Below, piece after piece: positions 1 to 7,811 of a stretch of 64,000 nt of DNA. Each line of letters begins with the position of its first letter. Position 1 is the stretch's first letter. A model generated the notes under the pieces. The model saw nothing but the letters and a program-made list of their open reading frames with translations. It made no database searches and was not told the DNA's origin. The position numbers and the translations under genes were made by a program. Origin of the DNA: UBA2588 sp964343075 (GTDB lineage Bacteria; Chloroflexota; Dehalococcoidia; Lucifugimonadales; UBA3495); the NCBI GenBank assembly GCA_964343075.1, contig CAYFGT010000003.1:1-64000 (forward strand), read 5' to 3'.

Positions 1-83
1 CAGGCGAGGATACCGAAGGCCAATACTGACAGTATGGCCACACTTATAAGCGCTCTCACGCCTAATACACGGGAAACTATCAT
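1..83 (-). CDS. Partial exported or membrane-anchored protein (N-terminus only)
   Basis: The frame is open from an ATG at 83 to the left window edge, giving 27 codons of an unfinished gene. A strong Shine-Dalgarno GGAGG (complement of 91-95) lies 7 bases before the ATG. The peptide begins Met-Ile-Val-Ser-Arg, has a second Arg at residue 10, and then a run of about 16 hydrophobic residues (Ala, Leu, Ile, Val, Phe, Gly). That is the build of a signal peptide or N-terminal anchor. A TTGACA-like box on this strand at 135-140 could belong to its promoter, but no convincing -10 sits at normal spacing. Nothing else is visible in 84-368. The function cannot be told from this piece. Confidence 0.55.
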   Translation of the reverse strand, partial: MIVSRVLGVRALISVAILSVLAFGILA

Positions 84-368
84 AGTCTTCCTCCAATGAG
101 ATATGAATGGTAGGTTATTATGCTGAAATACAGCTGTCAAGAGCCAATTTGCTGGTATCTACATATAGAACAAGAAAAGGAATTGACATAATACAAGAAA
201 TGTCCTTTGGTTATAGCTAGATTAGCCTATTTGTAACCATGGGACCAATGTTTTTGTGTACGGCAATTACATAGGACTATTATGATTTTTAATGACAATG
301 GTGTTCATATATGGATATCTGATATACTGCTTGATAAACTAGGTTCATATAAGAATTAAGGTTTTAAC

Positions 369-698
369 GTGAATTTTAAAGAGAAATACGTTCATATCGC
401 TGTAGGCCTAATTGTGGCGGCAATACTAACCTATATGGTCTGTAATACAATTTATGAACGATTTGCAATAATTGCTGCTCCCAATATGGATCAGATTTAT
501 GGCATGGCGATTGAATGGGACAGAATATGGGTGTTCTGGGTAGGATCGGCTTTTTTTTCAATCCCGGTTGGATTTGGAATAGGTGTCGCCATTTCCGTAC
601 TATTTTCTAGGGCCTCTTGGTTCATAAGGTCTAGAGTAATGGATCTAAGAGGGACATCAGGGCAATCCAAATCGTGGTTTAATTTGGACGAAGATTAG
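369..698 (+). CDS. Small two-helix membrane protein, unknown
   Basis: A 109-residue protein starting at GTG, with only a weak purine-rich stretch (AAGG) upstream. I do not recognise the family. Two hydrophobic segments, about residues 8-28 and 52-79, suggest two membrane helices joined by a short loop containing Tyr, Met and acidic residues. The C-terminal 30 residues are polar, with Arg after the second helix, so that end is probably cytoplasmic. It stands alone between a divergent partial gene and a convergent MBL hydrolase. Both helices being intact supports a real gene, but a start further downstream cannot be excluded. Confidence 0.5.
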   Translation: MNFKEKYVHIAVGLIVAAILTYMVCNTIYERFAIIAAPNMDQIYGMAIEWDRIWVFWVGSAFFSIPVGFGIGVAISVLFSRASWFIRSRVMDLRGTSGQSKSWFNLDED

Positions 699-720
699 AT
701 ACACTAAGCAATTGATTTTT

Positions 721-1809
721 TTAACAGTTATCAATTAACTGGTCAAAGTTGGTAGTCCCTGTTGGAACTACGTCTAGGAACCCTCCGCCCTCGAATACTA
801 TATCTCCGGCATCTCTCAACACTTCGAGGTGGCTGATGTTCTCTGTAAAAGCAGAGTAAAACTGATTCCCTTCTAATACCCTGTCAGCGAAAGTCTTGTG
901 TGTTAATTCAGATAGGTCTTGTGTCCCTGCGTTTATTAAATTAAGTATTTCTGCGCATCGCTCTTTATGATGATCTATAATTTCTGGAATTCTAGCCAAG
1001 TTGATGAGATTGAATTCCCCATAACGGTATGTCCTGTGAGCGGCAAGAACCAAATCTATCGAAGAAATGTCTGAGGCTTTTTTTAATGATTTGATGTATG
1101 CAATTAGTCCGTAATATTCATTTCCTCTCTGATATGATTGAGGTAGGATGTTTTTAAATGGTTCGTAGCTCAAGCTCATGCTTGGATGAGGAGTGATTTT
1201 GGGTAGTATGTGGTCACCTGAGAATAATACGTTATCTAGTTTTATGCACAATTCATCAGGGGAATGACCTGGCGTGTAAAAGAATTCAAAATTCCCTAGC
1301 ATAGAGCCATCAGTAACAGGATTGGTTACGTTAAGGTTTTTAGTCTCTTTCTCATTAACAGCCACTCTGTTAATGACGTCCGGGTCCTGCATGTCGGGAA
1401 AATTTGAATGTCTACCTCTCCATTTATGTTCTATCTCCCATCGGTCTACATCTTTCAGTATTGAATACACTTCGTGGGCATATAGTCGCGCGCCTGATCG
1501 AGTTAGGAGTTCTTTGGTGTTACCATCGTGATCCATATGTCCGTGACTTATAATTACACTCCCAACCGATTCTAAAGAATGTCCCAGATACTCTAGTCCA
1601 TCTTTTAAGGATGTGATTGTGCCGTAACAACCTGGATCAATCACCGTGAGTTCATCATGTTCAATAATGTAACTCCATGTAGGGCCTAGCGGTGTGTCCC
1701 ATGACTGAGGGACACCAATTGCATGAATTTTAATCCCGTTAGCGAATTTGTATTCAATTACCGCGTTGTGTCCTTGGTCGTCACCTGGCAATAGTGTATT
1801 ATATTCCAT
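721..1809 (-). CDS. MBL-fold metallo-hydrolase
   Basis: A 362-residue metallo-beta-lactamase-fold hydrolase, probably cytoplasmic. The metal motif HxHxDH is at H89, H91, D93, H94. Later ligands look present as a His in a TPGHSPDE stretch, an Asp in a FSGDH stretch and a His in an AAHR stretch, so a two-metal site is likely. The length beyond about 260 indicates an added C-terminal helical region, as in the hydroxyacylglutathione-hydrolase-like and LACTB2-like branches. It is the last gene of a leftward run after rpoB, rpoC, pyrD and an SDR, 26 bases from the SDR. The substrate is unknown; a thioester or lactone is possible but is inference. Confidence 0.8.
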   Translation of the reverse strand: MEYNTLLPGDDQGHNAVIEYKFANGIKIHAIGVPQSWDTPLGPTWSYIIEHDELTVIDPGCYGTITSLKDGLEYLGHSLESVGSVIISHGHMDHDGNTKELLTRSGARLYAHEVYSILKDVDRWEIEHKWRGRHSNFPDMQDPDVINRVAVNEKETKNLNVTNPVTDGSMLGNFEFFYTPGHSPDELCIKLDNVLFSGDHILPKITPHPSMSLSYEPFKNILPQSYQRGNEYYGLIAYIKSLKKASDISSIDLVLAAHRTYRYGEFNLINLARIPEIIDHHKERCAEILNLINAGTQDLSELTHKTFADRVLEGNQFYSAFTENISHLEVLRDAGDIVFEGGGFLDVVPTGTTNFDQLIDNC

Positions 1810-1835
1810 AGGGGCTGCTCTCTTCTTTTAGTTTG

Positions 1836-2612
1836 TTAAGGCTGGAAGGTTATTAAATGGGTGCCGGAGTCTATCAGCAATGTTTCTCCTGTAACATGTC
1901 TGGCTCCTTCGAGTAGCCATGTTATTGTTTCTGCTACTGACTCTGCGCTACAAACCTCTTGTAATGGTACTTTTTCTTTAAAAGCATTCATCAAGGTTTG
2001 ATGATTATTTTCTCCTATTCCTTTTGTCCACCAAGACGTGTCTGCGACTCCAGGAAGTACGGCATTGACGCGAATTTCAGGTGCTAGCATACGAGCTAAG
2101 GATTTGGTCATCGTATTCAGGGCACCTTTTGAAGCAGCATAGGCGATGGAACTCCCAGATCCAGTAACACTAGATATGGATGATACATTGACTATAGAAC
2201 CTTGGCCGTTTGCTTTCATGTGTTTATTGGCTGCTTTAACCATATGAAATGATCCTATCAAGTTAACATGATACAGATTAATAAAGTCATCATCGGTTAA
2301 TGTTTCTAAGTCCTTGCCTCCAGAAAATACGGAAATCCCCGCATTGTTAACTAGATAATCAAGTCGGCCCCATTTGCTTATGATTTCTTTAACCATGGCG
2401 TCGCATTGGGTTTGCTCGGTCACATCTGCTTGAAGGGTCAAAGTTTCTACATCATGGCTTTGGCAGATGTTGGATGTGTCATCAGCGCCTACTCGGTTAT
2501 TGGAATAATTAATAGCTACATTAACCCCTTTTTGGGCAAGAAGTATCGCGGTTGCCGCCCCTATTCCAGAGCCTGATCCAGTTACTAGACCTACTTTGTT
2601 GTTTGTTATCAT
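1836..2612 (-). CDS. Short-chain dehydrogenase/reductase (SDR)
   Basis: A 258-residue classical SDR. The NAD(P)-binding glycine motif TGSGSGIG starts at residue 11 and NNAG is at 89-92. The catalytic tetrad is visible as N117, S144/S145, Y158 and K162 (YxxxK). It would reversibly oxidise a secondary alcohol; the substrate is not readable from sequence. The ATG is preceded by TAGGA at good spacing and lies only 7 bases after the stop of pyrD, so the two are probably co-transcribed. The neighbouring MBL hydrolase downstream may act on the same compound. It is not a clear FabG: the fatty-acid context is elsewhere, at 48628. Confidence 0.85.
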   Translation of the reverse strand: MITNNKVGLVTGSGSGIGAATAILLAQKGVNVAINYSNNRVGADDTSNICQSHDVETLTLQADVTEQTQCDAMVKEIISKWGRLDYLVNNAGISVFSGGKDLETLTDDDFINLYHVNLIGSFHMVKAANKHMKANGQGSIVNVSSISSVTGSGSSIAYAASKGALNTMTKSLARMLAPEIRVNAVLPGVADTSWWTKGIGENNHQTLMNAFKEKVPLQEVCSAESVAETITWLLEGARHVTGETLLIDSGTHLITFQP

Positions 2613-2619
2613 ATTGTTC

Positions 2620-3567
2620 CTAATTTGGGGCAGAAAAAGGTTTAACGTCTCTTAAACTGCTATAGTCATTTTGTGTCATAAAATTTACCAGATCGTCTTG
2701 TAATTTAATAGGGGCTAATGGGCTTATTAGATTAGCACTTCCAACTTGTATAGCAGATGCGCCTACCATCAAATATTCTATAATGTCTTCTGCTGTGAAC
2801 ACGCCTCCTACTCCTATCACAGGGACATCTAATGACGATTTGATTTGATGGACTAAGGCAATTGCTATGGGTTTAAGACTTATGCCTGAGAGTCCTCCAA
2901 GGACATTCCCTAAAACTGGTTGCTTTGTATGGATGTTCAGTTTCATGGCAGGCATTGTGTTACAAATTGTTAATGCTTTAGCTCCAGAATTGATTGCGGA
3001 CTTGGCTATTTGTACTATGTCCGGCACATTAGGGGATAATTTCACTATTATAGGAAGGTGATATTCGGTTGCCACTGCAGAAACTACCTCTTCTACCAAA
3101 TTCGAATCGTGGCTAAACATGCTCCCTGTTTCGGTGTTAGGGCAACTTAAATTTAGTTCTAGGGCATCACATTGGGTCTTAGAGATTTCATGAGCCATTT
3201 CTGCGAATTGTTCTACGGTGTCGCCGGAAATACTCGCGAATAATTTGGTAGGTATTTGGGGTCTCAAGTCATTAAGATAATTTATTCCTTGGTGGATCCC
3301 TGGATTAGTGAGTCCTACAGAATTCAGAAATATAGTTTCTCCATCTTCAGTTCCTTGACGGAAAGAGGTCGGATACCATCGTGGTTCGGGATTTCCTTCT
3401 CGAGGTAAGTAAGTGAACGTTTTAGGTATCACAGCGCCAATTGATGATAAAGCTGCAAAGCTCTCGTACCCCCTGCCGTATCCGTCGTATCCAAACGTGC
3501 CAGATGCAATGATCACAGGACTATTTAATTCCATTAGGTCGCTGATTAACGATACTGAAGTGTCCAC
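2620..3567 (-). CDS. pyrD: Dihydroorotate dehydrogenase, class 1B-like catalytic subunit
   Basis: Oxidises dihydroorotate to orotate with FMN, the fourth step of UMP synthesis. The 315-residue TIM barrel shows the class 1 signature NLSCPN with catalytic Cys142, an N-terminal ASGTFGY flavin-site stretch, LPREGNPEPR, NSVGLTNPG, and GVGGVFTAEDIIEYLMVGAS near the C-terminus. These resemble class 1B more than class 1A or class 2. Class 1B enzymes normally need the Fe-S/FAD subunit PyrK, and no pyrK is in this window. The start is GTG at 3567 with AGGA 6-7 bases upstream. It sits downstream of rpoC, not in the pyr operon at 54 kb, with a strong hairpin in between. Confidence 0.88.
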   Translation of the reverse strand: MDTSVSLISDLMELNSPVIIASGTFGYDGYGRGYESFAALSSIGAVIPKTFTYLPREGNPEPRWYPTSFRQGTEDGETIFLNSVGLTNPGIHQGINYLNDLRPQIPTKLFASISGDTVEQFAEMAHEISKTQCDALELNLSCPNTETGSMFSHDSNLVEEVVSAVATEYHLPIIVKLSPNVPDIVQIAKSAINSGAKALTICNTMPAMKLNIHTKQPVLGNVLGGLSGISLKPIAIALVHQIKSSLDVPVIGVGGVFTAEDIIEYLMVGASAIQVGSANLISPLAPIKLQDDLVNFMTQNDYSSLRDVKPFSAPN

Positions 3568-3581
3568 TATTGTCCTACTTG

Positions 3582-3607
3582 CACTGGTCCGGTGCTCCGG
3601 ACCAGTG
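3582..3607. repeat. GC-rich perfect hairpin between rpoC and pyrD
   Basis: An 11-bp perfect inverted repeat (arms 3582-3592 and 3597-3607, 4-base loop) lies between the rpoC stop and the pyrD ribosome-binding site. No T-run follows on the leftward strand, so it is not a standard intrinsic terminator. It could protect or process the rpoBC message, weaken pyrD expression, or act in the other direction. Function is inference. Confidence 0.6.
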
Positions 3608-3623
3608 GTTTATTAAGTGATGA

Positions 3624-6600
3624 CTAGAAACTCTCTATGTCTGAATCAGAGTCATCTTGTTCGACGAGAGAATCATCTTCGTCGAAAATTGACGAGATAC
3701 CTTCTTCTGTCTCGCTTGAGGCGGTGTCTTCGGTGTCAAAGACAGATTCCTCTACGATAGATAACATTTCATCAGAGAGCTCAGATGAATCAGATGAACC
3801 CTCGTTCGCTTCGTCTTCAACTACTGCCTCTGCAATTGAAGTCGTGTCATCTACTAATTCCGGGTCATCTTCATCCAACCATTTTGCAGCGTGAAACTCT
3901 GAAGGTTCTAAAATCTGTTCGATTTCTTCCGCTTCTAGTAGCTCTCGCATCTCTGGTGTATCTAGCTTGGCGGGTATTAATCTACCAATGATGACATTTT
4001 CTTTCAGTCCTTGAAGTTGATCGTGCGAACCACTAATTGCAGCTTGTGTTAGTACTCTGGTTGTTTCTTGGAATGATGCAGCAGCAAGGAAGCTGTCTGT
4101 TAGAAGCGAAGCTCTAGTAATGCCAAGAAGAATAGGATTAGATGTAGCTGGTTCTTTCCCTTCGAGTTCCATTTGAGAATTGACTTCACCGAATTCTCTA
4201 CTATCTACTATTTGTCCAGGTATATATTCAGTATCTCCGGAACTGTCCACATTAACCCTCCGCAACATTTGACTAACGATTACTTCGATATGTTTGTCGT
4301 GGATTGTTACACCTTGAGATCTGTAGACCGCTTGTACTTCATCGATCAAATAAGCCTGCAGCGCCTCGGTCCCTTGAATCCTCAATATGTCATGTGGATT
4401 AAGAGGGCCAGGAGTAATTGGGGCTCCTGCTGCGACTAGGTCACCGTCAGCAACCAAGAGGTAGGACGACATGGGGATAACTAGCTCCCGTTCTTCTTCA
4501 TCTTCCCATGTGATAGATAAAGTATCATCGTTAATTGCTACAGATCCTCCTGTTGTTGCTACTATTTCATTTGAATGATCTTCTGAGTCCTCATAACCTA
4601 GGATTGTTCCTGCTTCAACATTTTCTCCATTTGCTACCAATAATTGATATCCTGAAGGGATCTCATAATCTTCGGAGAACTCTTGAGTGCTAACAATCCG
4701 AATTATTTTATTGGTGTCATCCTCTTCTATGTGAACAGTCCCCTCGATTTCTGCTAAATATGCAGCGCCTTTAGGTATTCTGGCTTCAAAAAGTTCTTCT
4801 ACCCTTGGCAGACCACTTGTAATGTCTTGTGCAGAAGCGATACCTCCGGTATGGAAAGTACGCATGGTTAATTGGGTTCCTGGTTCCCCAATGCTTTGTG
4901 CAGCAATTATACCTACAGCTTGCCCCAAATCCGCCATACGGCCTGTTGCAGGAAGGATGCCGTAACACATTTGGCAGACACCTCTTTCTGCCTCGCAGTG
5001 AATGGCGCTTCGGACAGGAACAGCTTGGATCCCTTTAGATACGATAGCATCAGCTAACTCTGGAGTGATCGATTCGTTTCTATCAACCAGAATTTCTCCG
5101 CTAACAGGGTCTGCGACAGGAGAGGCCGCTATTCTACCAATAGTACGCTCTCCTAATGTTACTCCTGTGACATCATTTTCTCGAGGAGTTAACCAGTAAG
5201 CATTTAATGTGTCACAGTCTTCTTCAAGTACTATGATTTCCTGTGATATGTCTACTAAGCGGCGCGTTAGGTAACCACTGTCCGCAGTTCTTAAAGCGGT
5301 GTCTGCTAATCCTTTGCGGGCACCGTGAGTAGATATGAAATATTCTAGAGCAGTTAGTCCTTCTCTGAAGCTTGACTTGATGGGAAGGTCAATGATTCTT
5401 CCTTTCGGATTACTCATCAATCCTCGCATGCCTGCCATTTGTTTGATTTGGGCGATGTTACCTTTTGCTCCAGAAATTGCCATGTCAGCAATTCCTCCGA
5501 ATTTGTACAATTCTTCTTGAACCAGCACCTCGGTCTCATCTGAAGCTTTAGTCCAAGCGTCTACCGCTAAAACATAACGTTCTTCTTCCGACATCAATCC
5601 TGATAAATACTGTTCTTCATATTCATCAACTTTCTCAGTTGCAGTGTTCAGAATATCGTGTTTTGCTTCTGGTACTTGTATGTCGTTAATTGCTATTGTG
5701 GTTCCAGATATTGTCGCATATTGGAATCCAATCCGTTTTACTGCATCTAGTGCCTGCGACGTTTCATCATTTGTTAAATTTAGATATAGATCAGCAGTTA
5801 AATCCCTAATCGCTCCTCTGTCCATGATTATATTTCTGAAGGGAATAGAATCGGGTAGTATTTCGTTAAACAAAATTCGACCTAGAGTAGTTTCTTCGTT
5901 AGCTTCTAGACCCGTCTTGGGGGAACTCAACAGTTGAATTTTGGCTCTTAAATCGATGATGTCTGACGCATGAGCTATTCGCGCTTCATTGGAGTCATAA
6001 AATACTGTACCTGTTCCATGGGCACCTTCCTCTATTTGGGTTAGGTAATAGCATCCCATCACCATATCAAGAGTAGGTGCAACTTGAGGATCACCTGAAG
6101 CGGGGGATAGCATGTTGTTTGTGCTAAGCATAGAAGCTTTTGCTTCTTGGACAGCTAACCTTGATAAAGGAACGTGAGCGGCCATTTGGTCGCCGTCGAA
6201 GTCAGCGTTGAATGCGGTACATACAAGTGGGTGCAGTTGGATAGCATTTCCTTCAATTAATATGGGCATGAAAGCCTGAATTCCAAGCCTGTGAAGGGTG
6301 GGGGCTCTATTCAGCATTACTGGTCTGTCTTTGATTACATCTTCCAGTATATCCCAGACTTCTGGTCGTGCTCTCTCAACCATACGTTTTGCACTTTTAA
6401 TGTTAGGAGAGACTCCTAAAAGTACTAGCTTGTGCATTACAAACGGTTTAAATAATTCTAAAGCCATTTTCTTTGGTAACCCACATTGGTCCATTCTAAG
6501 CTCTGGCCCAACAACAATTACAGATCGACCTGAATAGTCGACTCTTTTACCCAGTAGATTTTGCCTGAATCGTCCTTGTTTACCACGCAAAAGATCAGAT

Positions 6601-7811
6601 AATGACTTCAGTTTATGATTGTGACTACCTTGAATAGGTCTGCCTCGTCGTCCGTTGTCAATTAGCGCATCGACTGATTCTTGAAGCATTCGTTTTTCGT
6701 TCCGGATAATTATATCTGGGGCACCTAGTTCTATTAGCCTTTTTAGCCTGTTATTCCGGTTAATGACTCTACGATAGAGATCATTGAGGTCGCTGGTTGC
6801 AAATCGCCCTCCGTCTAGTTGTACCATAGGACGTAATTCAGGTGGCAACACTGGCAGTACGCTCATAATCATGTCGGCGACACTATTGCCACTGCCCCTG
6901 AAGGCTTCTACAACCCTGAGCCGTTTTATAGCTTTCTTTCGTTTTTGACCCGAGGTGGACTTCATTTCTATAGATAATTCTTCTTTGAGAATATTTAAAT
7001 CAATGTGCCTAAGAATTTCCTGGATTGCCTCTGCTCCCATTCCTGCTTCAAATACGTCACCATAACTGTCTTTTAGTTCTCTATATTTGGATTCGGTAAG
7101 GAGCCTTAAAGGTAGTAGGTCAGAGAAGTCATCTAAGAGTTTCTGATGATTGGAGTCATAGATGGCTATTTGTTCTTCGTATTGATTTTTCACAGATTCT
7201 ATTTGTGAAGTAACGGTTTTGTGTTCGTCAGATCCTTCATCTGTGTCGTTTAAAGCTGCTTCTAGCACGGAAATTTGCTCTTCGAAGCTTTCTGTAAGTA
7301 ACCGTTGATTTCTTTCGTGTTCTGCTTCGCTTTCTTCAATCAATTGCTGTTTGTAATCTTCGTCAACAGATATGATGATATGTTGTGCGAAATATAATAC
7401 TCGTTCTAAATTTCTGGGTGACAGGTCTAATAACAAACCGAGTCTACTTGGTGTAGTCTTGCTGAACCAAATGTGCGCCACTGGGGCTGCTAATTGGATG
7501 TGGGCCATCCTCTCTCTACGAACTTTGGCTCTAGTAACTTCAACCCCGCACCGGTCACAGATTACCCCTCTGTATCGAATCCTTTTGTATTTACCACAGA
7601 AACATTCCCAGTCTTTGGTAGGGCCGAATAGCCGTTCGCAGAATAGACCGTCTTTCTCTGGTCTTAGGGTTCGGTAATTGATTGTTTCGGGTTTAGTAAC
7701 CTCGCCGTGGGACCAGTTCAATATTTGTTCTGGCGATGCTATTGAAATCTTTATAGCATTGAACGCTGGGCCACCGTTTGTTGATTCCCGGACATCAGAT
7801 AATCCAACCAT
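3624..7811 (-). CDS. rpoC: RNA polymerase subunit beta-prime
   Basis: The catalytic clamp subunit of RNA polymerase, 1395 residues. The active-site motif NADFDGDQM is present and holds the three Mg-binding aspartates. An N-terminal zinc ribbon with four Cys lies in the first 100 residues, and a second Cys cluster (CEAERGVCQMC) lies in the C-terminal third. The trigger-loop/bridge region is recognisable by the GMRGLMSNPKGRIIDLPI and GARKGLADTALRTADSGYLTRRLVD stretches. The last 85 residues are low-complexity and acidic: 34 Asp/Glu and no Lys or Arg. The ATG directly abuts the TAA of rpoB with no spacer, so translation is probably coupled. Ser-rich frames on the opposite strand here are shadows of this tail. 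Confidence 0.98.
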   Translation of the reverse strand: MVGLSDVRESTNGGPAFNAIKISIASPEQILNWSHGEVTKPETINYRTLRPEKDGLFCERLFGPTKDWECFCGKYKRIRYRGVICDRCGVEVTRAKVRRERMAHIQLAAPVAHIWFSKTTPSRLGLLLDLSPRNLERVLYFAQHIIISVDEDYKQQLIEESEAEHERNQRLLTESFEEQISVLEAALNDTDEGSDEHKTVTSQIESVKNQYEEQIAIYDSNHQKLLDDFSDLLPLRLLTESKYRELKDSYGDVFEAGMGAEAIQEILRHIDLNILKEELSIEMKSTSGQKRKKAIKRLRVVEAFRGSGNSVADMIMSVLPVLPPELRPMVQLDGGRFATSDLNDLYRRVINRNNRLKRLIELGAPDIIIRNEKRMLQESVDALIDNGRRGRPIQGSHNHKLKSLSDLLRGKQGRFRQNLLGKRVDYSGRSVIVVGPELRMDQCGLPKKMALELFKPFVMHKLVLLGVSPNIKSAKRMVERARPEVWDILEDVIKDRPVMLNRAPTLHRLGIQAFMPILIEGNAIQLHPLVCTAFNADFDGDQMAAHVPLSRLAVQEAKASMLSTNNMLSPASGDPQVAPTLDMVMGCYYLTQIEEGAHGTGTVFYDSNEARIAHASDIIDLRAKIQLLSSPKTGLEANEETTLGRILFNEILPDSIPFRNIIMDRGAIRDLTADLYLNLTNDETSQALDAVKRIGFQYATISGTTIAINDIQVPEAKHDILNTATEKVDEYEEQYLSGLMSEEERYVLAVDAWTKASDETEVLVQEELYKFGGIADMAISGAKGNIAQIKQMAGMRGLMSNPKGRIIDLPIKSSFREGLTALEYFISTHGARKGLADTALRTADSGYLTRRLVDISQEIIVLEEDCDTLNAYWLTPRENDVTGVTLGERTIGRIAASPVADPVSGEILVDRNESITPELADAIVSKGIQAVPVRSAIHCEAERGVCQMCYGILPATGRMADLGQAVGIIAAQSIGEPGTQLTMRTFHTGGIASAQDITSGLPRVEELFEARIPKGAAYLAEIEGTVHIEEDDTNKIIRIVSTQEFSEDYEIPSGYQLLVANGENVEAGTILGYEDSEDHSNEIVATTGGSVAINDDTLSITWEDEEERELVIPMSSYLLVADGDLVAAGAPITPGPLNPHDILRIQGTEALQAYLIDEVQAVYRSQGVTIHDKHIEVIVSQMLRRVNVDSSGDTEYIPGQIVDSREFGEVNSQMELEGKEPATSNPILLGITRASLLTDSFLAAASFQETTRVLTQAAISGSHDQLQGLKENVIIGRLIPAKLDTPEMRELLEAEEIEQILEPSEFHAAKWLDEDDPELVDDTTSIAEAVVEDEANEGSSDSSELSDEMLSIVEESVFDTEDTASSETEEGISSIFDEDDSLVEQDDSDSDIESF

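Noticed and set aside
3637..3894. Ser-rich open frame on the plus strand opposite the rpoC 3' end
   Set aside because: It is the complement of the Asp/Glu codons in the acidic RpoC tail, with no ribosome-binding site or family match.
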